Below, in pieces: positions 44,023 through 53,822 of a stretch of DNA of 64,000 bases. Origin of the DNA: Pseudoxanthomonas sp. (GTDB lineage: Bacteria > Pseudomonadota > Gammaproteobacteria > Xanthomonadales > Xanthomonadaceae). Numbering within the stretch: position 1 is the first letter of the stretch; each line of letters opens with the position of its first letter. A program made the position numbers and the translations under genes. The notes beneath the pieces were generated by a model. The model was not told the DNA's origin and did not search any database. It was given only the letters and a program-made list of their open reading frames with translations. The DNA lies in contig NZ_DASYGY010000009.1 of assembly GCF_035999195.1 (NCBI RefSeq), forward strand, positions 1,984,001 through 2,048,000. Reading direction: 5' to 3'.

Positions 44023-45332
44023 GGAGGCGAGTCCGCCATGATGCCGCGTTCCGCGACGGCCGTCGCCGACGGCTTGGCGACACCCACCCGGTGGCCGGCC
44101 AGCGCGTAGTAGAGGATGTACAGGTAGCCGGGAATGGCCAGCGCGGCGAACACGGCCTGGAAGTCGTAGTGCTGCTTCAGCACCGCGAAGGCCTGCGGCA
44201 GGATGGCACCGCCGGCGATGCCCATGATCAGCAGTGCCGAACCGGTCTCGGTGTGGCGGCCCAGCCCCTTGATCGCCAGCGGGAAGATCGCCGGCCACAT
44301 CATCGCGTTGGCGAAGCCCAGCGCGGCGACGAACCCGACCGACACGTAGCCGTGCGTCAGCAGCGCGCCGAGCGCGAACAGCACCCCCAGCACCGCGGAG
44401 ATCGCCAGGTAACGGGCCTGCGGGACGAAGCGCGGGATCGCCGCCAGTCCGGCCAGGTAGCCCAGCAGCATCGCCGCCAGCGTGAACGAGGTGAAGAACT
44501 TGGTCTGGTCCAGCGACAGACCGAAGCCGTTGCCGTACGCGCCGATCGCATCGCCCGCCAGCACCTCGACGCCGACGTAGACGAACAGGCACAGCACGCC
44601 CAGCCACAGATGCGGGTACTGCGACAGGCCGCGTTCGCCGCCGGCGCGGGCGGGCGCCGCGTTGACCTCCGCAGGCTTCAGCTCCGGCAGCGGCGAGAAC
44701 AGGATGCCGACGGCCACCACGACGAGCACGCCCGCCATCACCAGGTACGGCAGGTGGATCTTCGCGGCGAACGCCTCCAGCAGCGCCGCCTTGCCGGCCG
44801 CATCGGCGGCCTCCACCTGCGCGGCCAGGTCGCCCACGCCATGCAGCACCAGCGTGCCCAGCACGACCGGCGCCAGGATGCCGGCGACCTTGTTGCAGAT
44901 GCCCATCAGCGCGATGCGCCGCGCCGCGCTTTCGATGGGGCCCAGGATGCTGACGTAGGGATTCACCGCCGTCTGCAGCAGCGCCAGGCCGCCACCGATC
45001 ACGAACAGGCCGGCCAGGGCGCCGGGATACCAGCGCTGGGTGGAGAACTCGCCGAACATCGCCGCCCCCACGGCCATCACGAACAGGCTGGCGGCCAGTC
45101 CCTTCTTCATGCCGGTGCGCTTGAGCAGCGCGGCCGCCGGCAGCGCCAGGAAGAAGTACGACAGGTAGAACACCATCAGCACGAGGAAGGCGTTCACCTC
45201 GTCCAGATCGAAGGCCAGCCTGACGAAGGTGATCAGCGGCCCGTTGATCCAGGTGAAGAAGCCGATGATGAAGAACAGCACGCCGACGATGGCGAGCGAG
45301 CGCAGGGCGCTGGCGTTTGGCGCGGTGGTCAT
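44019..45332 (-). CDS. nagP: N-acetylglucosamine MFS permease (FucP family)
   Basis: The 437-residue inner-membrane carrier has 12 helices and the family signature (FFIIGFFTWINGPLITFVRL, YFFLALPAAALLKRTGMKKG, ALLQTAVNPYVSILGP). NagP carries free GlcNAc across the inner membrane, in place of a phosphotransferase system. ATG at 45332 follows AGGGGGAT. It is the first gene of the operon; a repressor-type palindrome lies 50-65 bases upstream. Confidence 0.9.
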   Translation of the reverse strand: MTTAPNASALRSLAIVGVLFFIIGFFTWINGPLITFVRLAFDLDEVNAFLVLMVFYLSYFFLALPAAALLKRTGMKKGLAASLFVMAVGAAMFGEFSTQRWYPGALAGLFVIGGGLALLQTAVNPYVSILGPIESAARRIALMGICNKVAGILAPVVLGTLVLHGVGDLAAQVEAADAAGKAALLEAFAAKIHLPYLVMAGVLVVVAVGILFSPLPELKPAEVNAAPARAGGERGLSQYPHLWLGVLCLFVYVGVEVLAGDAIGAYGNGFGLSLDQTKFFTSFTLAAMLLGYLAGLAAIPRFVPQARYLAISAVLGVLFALGALLTHGYVSVGFVAALGFANAMMWPAIFPLAIKGLGRHTETGSALLIMGIAGGAILPQAFAVLKQHYDFQAVFAALAIPGYLYILYYALAGHRVGVAKPSATAVAERGIMADSPP

Positions 45333-45381
45333 GCAATCCCCCTGGCCTGTCGAGGGCCGGCATCCCCCGGCCGGCAATCGG

Positions 45382-45397
45382 GAACAACGTTGTCAGA
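45382..45397. promoter_or_regulatory. LacI-type operator, nagP side
   Basis: GAACAACGTTGTCAGA shares the ten-base palindromic core ACAACGTTGT, and the right arm GTTGTCA, with the perfect site at 45628. It lies 50 bases before the nagP start. Binding by the operon's own LacI-family protein is inferred. Confidence 0.7.
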
Positions 45398-45627
45398 GAC
45401 CTCCAGGCAAGGCCACGCCGGATGACGCGCGCGACCGCCCTGGCCGCGCTTCTGTGAGCCGCACGGCTCGTGCGCTGCAGCATGAAGTCCTGTCGGACTT
45501 GGCGAAATTGTCCCCATCGGAGCGCTCATTACCGACAACAATGGCGACAATAGTGAGCTGAATAAGGATATTGTTTCCATTTCATGATGGCCTCTCGCCT
45601 GCGGGACGGTTATTTCATGACAGAGTC

Positions 45628-45643
45628 TTGACAACGTTGTCAA
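45628..45643. promoter_or_regulatory. LacI-type operator, glucokinase side, overlapping a -35 box
   Basis: TTGACAACGTTGTCAA is a perfect 16-base palindrome. Its first six bases are the -35 hexamer TTGACA, so a repressor bound here would block the promoter of the glucokinase gene. The -10 position (45651-45657) is poor (CACACT). Confidence 0.75.
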
Positions 45644-45708
45644 ACCCTTTCCACACTCCGGCCACATCGGGATGCGGGAGTCCCGGCCGCGAACATGTGG
45701 GGAGACGT

Positions 45709-46743
45709 GTGGTCGCCATAGCGAATCCAATGCCGACGGATGCCATCAGCGGGGCGCACGACGCCTTCATCGCGGCGGACGTCGGTGGCACCCACGTCCG
45801 CATCGGCCTGGTCCGGGGCAGCCACGATCCGGGCGAGCCGGTCCGCATGCTGGAGTACCGCAAGTACGCCTGCGCTGACCATGCCGGCCTGGGCGACATC
45901 GTCGCGGACTTCCTCGCCGGCCTGGGCTCGACCCGGGTGACCCGCGCGGTGATCGCCAGCGCCGGGTATGCGCTGGAAGACGGCACCGTCATCACCAACA
46001 ACCTGCCGTGGCGACTGTCGCTGGCCGAGCTGCGCGCGCAGCTGGGCTTCGATGACGTGCGCCTGGTCAACGATTTCGAGGCCGTGGCGCATGCCGCCGC
46101 GCAGATGGGCGCCAGCGAGGTGCTGCAGCTCGCCGGTCCGGCCATCGCGCCGAAGCACGGCCCCACCCTGATCCTCGGGCCGGGCACCGGCCTGGGCGCC
46201 GCGGTCTGGATTCCCTCCGGCAAGCGCGCCGTGGTGCTGGCCACCGAGGCCGGCCAGGCTGCGCTGACCGCCGGCAATGCGCTGGAGATGGCGCTGCTCG
46301 CGGAGATGCTGAAGACGCGCACGCACGTGCCGGTCGAACACGCGCTGTCGGGCCCCGGCCTGATGAACCTGCATGCCGCCCTGTGCGCGGTACGCGGCGC
46401 GGCGCCGTCGGCCTACACACATCCGGGCCAGATCACGGCGGCCGCACGATCGGGCGACGACCCTCTGGCGCGCGAAAGCCTGGAGGTGTTCTGCGGCCTG
46501 CTGGGCAGCGTGGTCGGCGACATGGCGCTGTTGTACGGCGTGCAGGGCGGCGTGTACCTGGCCGGCGGCATCCTGCCGAAGATCCGCGACGTCCTGATCG
46601 ACAGCCCCTTCGTGCCGCGGTTCCTCAACAAGGGATCGATGCGCGAGGCGCTGGAACGCATTCCCGTGAAGCTGGTGGAACACGGGCAGCTGGGCGTGAT
46701 CGGCGCGGCCCGGTGGTACCTGGACCGGGACGACGGCAACTGA
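45709..46743 (+). CDS. glk: Glucokinase-family sugar kinase (probable GlcNAc kinase)
   Basis: The 344-residue cytosolic kinase has the ATP site AADVGGTHVRIGL, the sugar-binding NNLPWRLS and LVNDFEAVAH, the phosphate loop LGPGTGLGAA and VYLAGGILPKI. GTG at 45709 has GGGGAG just upstream; ATG at 45730 lacks a ribosome site. In xanthomonads without a phosphotransferase route, kinases of this family phosphorylate GlcNAc taken up by NagP; position and operator support that here. Glucose could also be used. Confidence 0.88.
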   Translation: MVAIANPMPTDAISGAHDAFIAADVGGTHVRIGLVRGSHDPGEPVRMLEYRKYACADHAGLGDIVADFLAGLGSTRVTRAVIASAGYALEDGTVITNNLPWRLSLAELRAQLGFDDVRLVNDFEAVAHAAAQMGASEVLQLAGPAIAPKHGPTLILGPGTGLGAAVWIPSGKRAVVLATEAGQAALTAGNALEMALLAEMLKTRTHVPVEHALSGPGLMNLHAALCAVRGAAPSAYTHPGQITAAARSGDDPLARESLEVFCGLLGSVVGDMALLYGVQGGVYLAGGILPKIRDVLIDSPFVPRFLNKGSMREALERIPVKLVEHGQLGVIGAARWYLDRDDGN

Positions 46744-46891
46744 AGGAAAGCGCCGGTACAGGCGCGTGCATCAAAGGGGCGGGGTGCAGGGGACACGTGC
46801 AACGCCAGGCAACAACGCAGTACCAGGCACGGCGGAACAGCGCGAGCGACGGCTGCCGGAACACTAAAAAACGAATGATGGGAGAGACATC

Positions 46892-49609
46892 ATGAAGTAC
46901 CGCACCTCGATCCTTTCGGCCTCCATCGCCGCAGGACTCGCGTTCTCCATGCAGGTCAGCGCACAGGAATCCACCACCCCCGACGCGACCGACCTCGACA
47001 CGGTCGTCGTCACCGGTATCCGCGGCAGCATCGAGAAGGCCCTCGACGCCAAGCGCGACGCCGCCACGCACGTCGAAGTCGTCACCGCCGAAGACGTCGG
47101 CAAGCTGCCGGCCAAGAACGTGGCAGACACCCTGCGCCAGCTGCCCGGCGTCAACATCGCCTCGTCCAGCGCCAGCGAGGGCGGCTTCGACGAAGCCGAC
47201 CGCGTCAGCCTGCGCGGCACCAATCCCAGCCTCACCCAGACGCTGGTCAACGGCCATACGATCGGCACAGGCGACTGGTTCGTGCTCAGCCAGGTCGGCA
47301 ATGTCGGCCGCAGCGTGAGCTACTCGCTGTATCCGTCCGAGATCGTGGACCGCGTCGTGGTCCACAAGACCTCCGAGGCGAAGCTGGTCGAAGGCGGCAC
47401 CGCCGGATCGGTCAACATCATCACCCGCCGTCCGCTGCAGTTCGCCGAGCCGCTCACCATCCAGGGCTCCATCGGCGCCGTGCACTCCGACCTGCCGGGC
47501 GACACCAAGCCGCAGCTCGATGCGCTGCTCAACTGGCGCAACGACGAAGGCACCGCCGGCTTCATGGTGCAGGTGTTCAACGAGGAGCGCAGCCTGCGCC
47601 GCGATGGCCAGGAAGTGGTCGGCGGTTACAGCGCGATTCCCGGGACGGTCAATGGGGTGCCAACGGAAGTCTCGATCAGCAACCCGGAACTGGTGGGCGT
47701 GCTGTATCCCAACCTGATCGGCGCCGCGCTGTTCGAGCAGGTCCGCAAGCGCAAGGGCGGCGTGGCCAATATCGAGGCCAAGGTCACCGACAACCTGACG
47801 CTGAACGTCAACGCGTTCTATTCCAAGCTGGAAGCGGACAACTACAACCGCAACTACATGATGTGGGCAAGCCGCTTCGTCAACCGCACGCCCAGCAGCT
47901 ATACCGTCGAGAACGGCGTGCTCACCAGTGCGACGTACTCACCGGTCACCGGCGGCACGACTGTCACTCCCTACGGCGTATACGACATGATCTCCCGCCC
48001 GGGTGCGGAATCGACGTCGAAGTACATCGCACTCGACGCGGAATGGAATGCCAGCGACGCGCTGAAGTTCGTCTTCCAGCTCGGCACCACCAAGGGCAAC
48101 GGCAGCAGCCCGACCCAGGATGTGCTGGAGACCGGCATCGCCGGCAATGCCGGCGCGAGCTGGCGCATGAATGGCGTCAGCAACCCCATCGACTGGTCGC
48201 TGGGCGGTACCAATACCGCTGCGAACCATCTGCCGCAGGAAGGCTGGATCTTCGGCGCGCAGGGCATCGACGTACTGGACAAGGAAGACTGGGCCTCGGC
48301 CGACGGCCAGTTCTTCTTCCAGTCCGATGTGCTGTCCTCGCTCGACTTCGGCTACCGCTACGCCACCCATGAGCGCAGCAACGACTTCTCGCTAGCGCAG
48401 GGACCGAATTGGGCCAGCAACTGGCAGGACATCACCGCCTATCCGGCGGCGGGCGGCTTCTATCCCGGCGATTTCGGCGTGGGCGGCAACGTCCCGTCCG
48501 GTATCTGGTACTACACGCCCGGCCAGCTGGCGCAGATCAACGCCGACTTTGCCAACCGTAACAATCCGGAGCGTTTCTACTTCTCCGACGTCTACGGCGT
48601 GAAGGAAGACATCAATGCGGTGTACGCGCAGCTGAACTTCCGCGGCGACCGCTGGAGCGGCAATGCGGGCCTGCGCTATGTGCGGACGCAGACAGATGTG
48701 CATTACAACCAGGGACTGCTGCCCAACTCCGGCATCCCCGGTGCCGTCGTGGGTTCGGCGTTCGGCGACTACCTGCCGGTGGTGGTCAACAACGACTACA
48801 ACGAGCTGCTGCCCAGCGTGAACTTCAAGTTCGAGCTGACCGACGACCTGGTGGCGCGCGTGTCGGGCAGCAAGACCATGACCCGTCCGGACTTCTCGGC
48901 GCTGGCCGGCTCGCTGACGCTCAACGACCTGACCCACGAAGGCAGCGGCGGTAACCCGAACCTCGACCCGCTGGTATCGACCAATTTCGACGCTTCGCTG
49001 GAATGGTACTTCGCGCCGCGTGCCCTGCTGGCCGCCAGCGTGTTCTCGATGGACCTGGATGGTTACGTCGATTTCGGCAACGTCATCGTCCAGTACAAGG
49101 ACCAGCAGGCCAGCCAGGCCGCCGGCACCGACGTGTACAGCGACTACCTGGTGTCGATCCCGGTCAACTCGAACGGCAAGGCGCGCGGCCTGGAACTGAC
49201 CTACGAGCAGCCGATCGGCGAGAACTTCGGCATCAACGCCAACTACACCTACGTGGACGGCGAAGCCGACGGCGGCAAGCCGCTCAACGGCACCTCCGAG
49301 AACACCTACAACTTCTCGGCCTGGTACGAGAACGCGCGCTTCAACGCCCGCGTGAACTACAGCTACCGCAGCTCGTTCTATGCCGGTGTCAGCCGCGCCG
49401 ACAACTTCTACCAGGACGATTTCGCCACGGTATCGGCGTCGCTGGGCTTCAAGGCCACCGACTGGCTGACCATCAGCCTGGACGGCCTGAACCTCAACGA
49501 TCCCAAGCTGAAGTACTACACCGAGAACGACGCCGTTCCCGGTTATCTGCCGCACGCGTTCTACAGCAACGGCCGCCAGTACTACCTGAACTTCCGCTTC
49601 AAGTTCTAA
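46892..49609 (+). CDS. TonB-dependent receptor of the GlcNAc/chitooligosaccharide locus
   Basis: The 905-residue outer-membrane receptor has a signal peptide (about 1-24, VSAQ), a TonB box in DLDTVVVTGIRGSIEKALDA, the plug phrase VVTAEDVGKLPAKNVADTLR and a barrel ending YYLNFRFKF. This phrase is typical of carbohydrate-type xanthomonad receptors. It follows the glucokinase gene and precedes a hexosaminidase, so import of chitooligosaccharides or GlcNAc-containing glycans is likely. Confidence 0.92.
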   Translation: MKYRTSILSASIAAGLAFSMQVSAQESTTPDATDLDTVVVTGIRGSIEKALDAKRDAATHVEVVTAEDVGKLPAKNVADTLRQLPGVNIASSSASEGGFDEADRVSLRGTNPSLTQTLVNGHTIGTGDWFVLSQVGNVGRSVSYSLYPSEIVDRVVVHKTSEAKLVEGGTAGSVNIITRRPLQFAEPLTIQGSIGAVHSDLPGDTKPQLDALLNWRNDEGTAGFMVQVFNEERSLRRDGQEVVGGYSAIPGTVNGVPTEVSISNPELVGVLYPNLIGAALFEQVRKRKGGVANIEAKVTDNLTLNVNAFYSKLEADNYNRNYMMWASRFVNRTPSSYTVENGVLTSATYSPVTGGTTVTPYGVYDMISRPGAESTSKYIALDAEWNASDALKFVFQLGTTKGNGSSPTQDVLETGIAGNAGASWRMNGVSNPIDWSLGGTNTAANHLPQEGWIFGAQGIDVLDKEDWASADGQFFFQSDVLSSLDFGYRYATHERSNDFSLAQGPNWASNWQDITAYPAAGGFYPGDFGVGGNVPSGIWYYTPGQLAQINADFANRNNPERFYFSDVYGVKEDINAVYAQLNFRGDRWSGNAGLRYVRTQTDVHYNQGLLPNSGIPGAVVGSAFGDYLPVVVNNDYNELLPSVNFKFELTDDLVARVSGSKTMTRPDFSALAGSLTLNDLTHEGSGGNPNLDPLVSTNFDASLEWYFAPRALLAASVFSMDLDGYVDFGNVIVQYKDQQASQAAGTDVYSDYLVSIPVNSNGKARGLELTYEQPIGENFGINANYTYVDGEADGGKPLNGTSENTYNFSAWYENARFNARVNYSYRSSFYAGVSRADNFYQDDFATVSASLGFKATDWLTISLDGLNLNDPKLKYYTENDAVPGYLPHAFYSNGRQYYLNFRFKF

Positions 49610-49640
49610 GCACCACGATGTAAGGGAACACTCTCCCTCT

Positions 49641-49674
49641 GCGGGCCCGGAGACCTCCTGGCCCGCTTTTTTTT
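49641..49674 (+). terminator. Rho-independent terminator after the TonB receptor
   Basis: Stem GCGGGCC (49641-49647) and GGCCCGC (49660-49666) with a 12-base loop is followed by eight T. The hexosaminidase therefore probably has its own promoter or depends on read-through. Confidence 0.88.
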
Positions 49675-49707
49675 GGGCATGCTGTGCCCACGCTATCGAG
49701 GATCCCG

Positions 49708-52047
49708 ATGAAACGACCCTTCGCCCATCGCGCCCTGGCCGGACTGGCCTTCACTCTGCTGGCGCTGTCCGGCTGCAAGAAGCCATCCGGCGATACGGCC
49801 GCGGATGCGGCCGCATCCACGCCGATCACGCCTTCACTGATTCCGGCGCCCGCCGAACTGAAGACAGGTGAAGGCTCCTTCGTCATCAGCGTGGACACGC
49901 GCCTGTCCGCCAGTAGCGAGGCGGCGACGCGCGTCGCGCAGCAGTTCGCGGCCTATCTGCAATCGGCCGGCGGACCTGCGCTGGCCACCACGCAGGACGA
50001 AGGCAAGGGGCTGATCCGCTTCGTGCTGGAACCCTCTACTGCCGCGGCGAAGAATCCCGAGGCCTACACGCTCGACGTCACGGCCGATGGCGTCACCGTG
50101 AAAGCCGGCGACGAGCGCGGCCTGTTCTACGGCGCGGTAACGCTGTGGCAACTGCTCACCCCGGGCGACGCGGGCCGCGTCACGCTGCCCGCGATGCACA
50201 TCGAGGACGCGCCCCGCTTCGGCTGGCGCGGCTTCATGCTGGATCCGGCGCGCCACTTCCAGCAGGTCGACGAGGTCAAGAAGATCATCGACGCGATGGC
50301 GCTGCACAAGCTCAACACCCTGCACTGGCACCTCACCGACGACCAGGGCTGGCGCATCGAGATCAAGCAGTATCCGAAGCTCACTGGAGTCGGCGGCTGC
50401 CGCATTCCTGCCGGCGACGGCGGCAGGGATCCGAAGACCGGCGAGCCGCGCCCGTACTGCGGCTTCTACACGCAGGACCAGATCCGCGACGTGGTGAAGT
50501 ACGCCGCCGAACGCCACATCACCGTCGTGCCCGAGATCAACGTGCCCGGCCATGCGACGGCCGCGATCGCCGCCTATCCGGAGCTGGGCTCGATCGACAC
50601 GCCACTGGTGCCGTCGAACGAGTGGGGCGTCTTCCCCAACCTGGTCAACGTGGAGGAGCCGACGATCACCTTCCTCGAGAACGTGCTGGGCGAAGTGGTG
50701 CAGCTGTTCCCGGGCACTTATGTCCACATCGGTGGCGACGAGGCGGTGAAGGACCAGTGGGAAGCCTCCGCGCGCGAACAGGCACGCATGCGCCAGGTCG
50801 GCGCGAAGACCGAGATGGACCTGCAGGGGTATCTGGTCGAACGCCTGGAGAAATACCTGTCGACGCACGGCAAGCGCCTGATCGGCTGGGACGAGATCCT
50901 GGAAGCGAAGCTGCCGCCGGAAGCGACGGTGATGTCGTGGCGCGGCATCGAAGGCGGCCTGCAGGCCGCGCGCCAGGGCCACGACGTGGTGATGTCGCCC
51001 TCCAACAAGACCTATCTGGATTACCTGCAGACCGCATCGCCGAACGAACCGCCGGGTCGTCCGGCGTTGATCACGCTTCAGGACGTCTACGGCTTCGAGC
51101 CCGTGCCGCCGGAGCTTGAGGACAGCCAGCGCCATCACATCCTCGGCCTGCAGGCGAACCTGTGGACGGAACACACGCGCACGTTCGCGCGGTTGCAGCA
51201 CAACGCCTTCCCGCGCCTGGCCGCCGTGGCGGAAACCGGCTGGACGCCGGCGGCGAAGAAGGACTTCGCCAGCTTCGCCGCACGCCTGCCCGCGCAGCTG
51301 AAGCGCTACGACGCCATCGGCCTGGGCTACGCGAAGACACCGTTCGAGCCGCTGATCGCCACCGAGAACGACCGCAAGGCCGGCACCGCGAAGGTCACGC
51401 TGTCCAACCCGCTCGACTATCCCGTGCACTACACCACCGATGGCAGCGAACCGACGCCAGCCTCGCCGGCCTTCCGCACGCCGCTGGACGTGAAGCTGCC
51501 TGCCACCGTGCGTGCGGCCGCGTTCGCCGACGGCCGCGCGCTGGCACCCGCCTCGACGTTCGAGCTGACGCCCGCCTCGATGCTGACACGGACGGACGAA
51601 GCGATGTCGGTATGCCCGGATGCCGGGCGCCTGCTGCTGCGCCTGGAAGACGACGGCCCGCTGGAGGGCGAGCGCGCCATCTTCAACACCACGATCTTCT
51701 ATCCGTGCTGGCAGTGGAACCAGGCGGACCTGGACGGCATCGGCTCGATCAAGGTCCGGGCCGGCCGCATCCCGTACTACTTCCAGCTGGCCCATGACGA
51801 ACCGGCCCGCACGTTCGAGCCGGCGAAATCGCCGCTGGGCGAACTGGAAATCCTGGGCGGCGGCTGCAAGGGCCACCTGCTCGCGACCGTGCCGCTGCCG
51901 GCCGCGCCGAACGCCGACGGCTTCCTCGACCTCGAGGCGTCGCTGCCCGCCGGCACCACCGGCAGGCAGGACCTGTGCGTGCGCTTCACCGGCGATACCC
52001 GACCGCAGATGTGGGTGCTGGACCGGATCACGCTGCAGCCGCGCTGA
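49708..52047 (+). CDS. GH20 beta-N-acetylhexosaminidase lipoprotein
   Basis: The 779-residue enzyme starts at ATG 49708 with GAGG upstream. It has a lipoprotein signal (LALSGC), an N-terminal GH20b domain (about 40-165), a catalytic barrel with WHLTDDQGWRIEIK, PEINVPGHA and the Asp344-Glu345 pair in HIGGDEA, and C-terminal beta domains (about 540-779). It would trim GlcNAc from chitooligosaccharides in the periplasm or at the outer membrane and feed NagP. Confidence 0.94.
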   Translation: MKRPFAHRALAGLAFTLLALSGCKKPSGDTAADAAASTPITPSLIPAPAELKTGEGSFVISVDTRLSASSEAATRVAQQFAAYLQSAGGPALATTQDEGKGLIRFVLEPSTAAAKNPEAYTLDVTADGVTVKAGDERGLFYGAVTLWQLLTPGDAGRVTLPAMHIEDAPRFGWRGFMLDPARHFQQVDEVKKIIDAMALHKLNTLHWHLTDDQGWRIEIKQYPKLTGVGGCRIPAGDGGRDPKTGEPRPYCGFYTQDQIRDVVKYAAERHITVVPEINVPGHATAAIAAYPELGSIDTPLVPSNEWGVFPNLVNVEEPTITFLENVLGEVVQLFPGTYVHIGGDEAVKDQWEASAREQARMRQVGAKTEMDLQGYLVERLEKYLSTHGKRLIGWDEILEAKLPPEATVMSWRGIEGGLQAARQGHDVVMSPSNKTYLDYLQTASPNEPPGRPALITLQDVYGFEPVPPELEDSQRHHILGLQANLWTEHTRTFARLQHNAFPRLAAVAETGWTPAAKKDFASFAARLPAQLKRYDAIGLGYAKTPFEPLIATENDRKAGTAKVTLSNPLDYPVHYTTDGSEPTPASPAFRTPLDVKLPATVRAAAFADGRALAPASTFELTPASMLTRTDEAMSVCPDAGRLLLRLEDDGPLEGERAIFNTTIFYPCWQWNQADLDGIGSIKVRAGRIPYYFQLAHDEPARTFEPAKSPLGELEILGGGCKGHLLATVPLPAAPNADGFLDLEASLPAGTTGRQDLCVRFTGDTRPQMWVLDRITLQPR

Positions 52048-52108
52048 ACCGCGCCGTCATTCGCCCGGCATCACGGGGAACGCCGGGCATGTTCCGGCTT
52101 CCCTTCCG

Positions 52109-52519
52109 CTAGGCGCGCGCGGGCCGCCAGCGGGTATCCAGCGCGAGCAGAAAACCGCGCAACGGCGTCGGCAGCGTTGCCAATCCCGCCAGCACGCCCA
52201 GCGTGTTGGCCAGCGCGTCGTGCGGATCGGCCATGCGCGTGGTGGTCAGCGTCCCCTGCGCGAACTCCAGGCCGACGCCCAACGTCACCAGCAGCGCGGC
52301 GATGGCCATGCAGGCACGACGCGTCGCGAATACCTGCACCGCCGAGGCCGACAGCAGTGCATAGGCAAGGAAATGCTCCACCTTGTCGCCGCCTTCCGGC
52401 ACCGGCGGCAATCCGCTCAGGCTGACCAGCGACAGGACGGTGACGCCCACGACCGCCGCCAGCCACAGTCCCAGCCACAAGCGCGGACGCCGGAACGGCT
52501 TCAGTGCGAATACGCGCAT
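52109..52519 (-). CDS. VanZ-family small membrane protein
   Basis: The 136-residue protein has four membrane helices and the VanZ signature (DKVEHFLAYALLSA, GLEFAQ, DPHDALANTLGVLAG). Function unknown; the family name comes from teicoplanin resistance, but most members are uncharacterised. Its ATG overlaps the stop of the methyltransferase gene by one base. Confidence 0.85.
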   Translation of the reverse strand: MRVFALKPFRRPRLWLGLWLAAVVGVTVLSLVSLSGLPPVPEGGDKVEHFLAYALLSASAVQVFATRRACMAIAALLVTLGVGLEFAQGTLTTTRMADPHDALANTLGVLAGLATLPTPLRGFLLALDTRWRPARA

Positions 52520-53703
52520 CAGAGACGCCAGCTCAGGTCGTTGAACAGGAAGGCCGTACCGAACTCGACCTCGCGGGAGAAGCCCATCAACTGGAAGCGC
52601 TCGCCCATCTCGCTGGGCAGCGTCAGCCGCTTGGCCTCGTTGCGCAGGCGCAGCAGCGTGGTGTCGTCCGCGCGCGCCTCGGCTTCGCTCAAGCGCTCCT
52701 GCAGGCCGTTGCCGAGCAGGAAGTTGGCCTGCGTGGTGTAGCCGGCAAGATCGAATCCGGCCTGCGTGCCGGCCTCGGCCAGCGCGGTGAAATCCACCGA
52801 TGCAGTGATGTCCTGCAGGCCCGGCCACAGGTAGGGATCGTTGTGCACCCGATGGCGGTAGTACGCGCGCAGTGTGCCGGTGTCGCGGTCGGGCTGGTAG
52901 TACTCGCGCCGCGGGTAGCCGTAGTCGGCGAACAGCATCGCGCCGCGACCCTGTCCGCCCATCACCGCCTGGATCCAGTACGGCAGTTGCGGCAGCAGTT
53001 CCGACCGGTAGCCGTCGGGGAACGGCTGCCCGAGATAGCGCTCGATATGGCGCACGGCGGCCGCGAGCAACGGATCGGCCGGGCGGTCGGTGCGGACGAA
53101 GCGACCTTCCGCATCCAGCGCCACGCCTTCCTCGAACACCTCGCCGTCGCGCAGGGTGAAGCGCGACGTCGGCAGCGCATCGATCACTTCGTTGGCGAAC
53201 AGCACGCCGTTCCACGCCTCGGACGGCGGACCGTCCAGCCACTCCACCAGGTCGAAGACCGGCGGAATCAGCCGTTGTCCGAGCCGTTCGCGCTGGCGCT
53301 CGCGCAGGTCGGCGCTCGGTTCCAGGATGGCGTAGCGCGCCGGCAGCGCGTCCAGTGCCAGCAGGCGCTTGAGCATGATCTCGGCGAACGCGCCGCTGCC
53401 GCCGCCGATCTCCACGAATCCGGCCTCGGGCCCGAGCTGCTGCAGCACCGGCGCCACCGCCTGCGCCACGCAACTGGCGAACAACGGGCCCAGCTCCGGC
53501 GCGGTGGTGAAATCGCCCGCCTCGCCGAACTTGGTGCTGCCGGCGCTGTAGTAGCCCAACCCGGGCGCGTAGAGGCTGCGCTCCATGAACCGCGAGAACG
53601 GCAGGCTGCCGCCCTCGGCCGCGATCTCCGCGCGGATCACGGCGGCAAGGTCGTCGCTGTGGGCGAGCGCGGCGGTGTCGGGAAGGGGCAGATCGGCGTG
53701 CAT
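52519..53703 (-). CDS. MidA/NDUFAF7-family SAM-dependent methyltransferase
   Basis: The 394-residue protein has the family opening SLPFSRFMERSLYAPGLGYY and KFGEAGDFTTAPELGPLFA, and the SAM loop FVEIGGGSGAFA. The eukaryotic homologue methylates an arginine in respiratory complex I; the bacterial substrate is uncertain. It heads a unit with VanZ and is divergent from the Anbu gene. Confidence 0.9.
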   Translation of the reverse strand: MHADLPLPDTAALAHSDDLAAVIRAEIAAEGGSLPFSRFMERSLYAPGLGYYSAGSTKFGEAGDFTTAPELGPLFASCVAQAVAPVLQQLGPEAGFVEIGGGSGAFAEIMLKRLLALDALPARYAILEPSADLRERQRERLGQRLIPPVFDLVEWLDGPPSEAWNGVLFANEVIDALPTSRFTLRDGEVFEEGVALDAEGRFVRTDRPADPLLAAAVRHIERYLGQPFPDGYRSELLPQLPYWIQAVMGGQGRGAMLFADYGYPRREYYQPDRDTGTLRAYYRHRVHNDPYLWPGLQDITASVDFTALAEAGTQAGFDLAGYTTQANFLLGNGLQERLSEAEARADDTTLLRLRNEAKRLTLPSEMGERFQLMGFSREVEFGTAFLFNDLSWRL

Positions 53704-53822
53704 GTCGCACCGGAAGCGGGAAAACGCGTCATTGTACGTGTCGTTTCACACTGCGACCCCGGCCCTAGCCAACCCCCGGGGCCACGCATAGAATCGTGAT
53801 GCACAGCAGCAACGGACACGCC

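Larger units (their letters stand above)
45333..45708. other. Divergent control region between nagP operon and glucokinase
   Basis: These 376 bases hold no gene. They include two related palindromes (45382-45397 and 45628-45643) and an AT-rich stretch at 45535-45600 that may hold the promoters. The arrangement suggests joint control of both arms. Confidence 0.7.
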
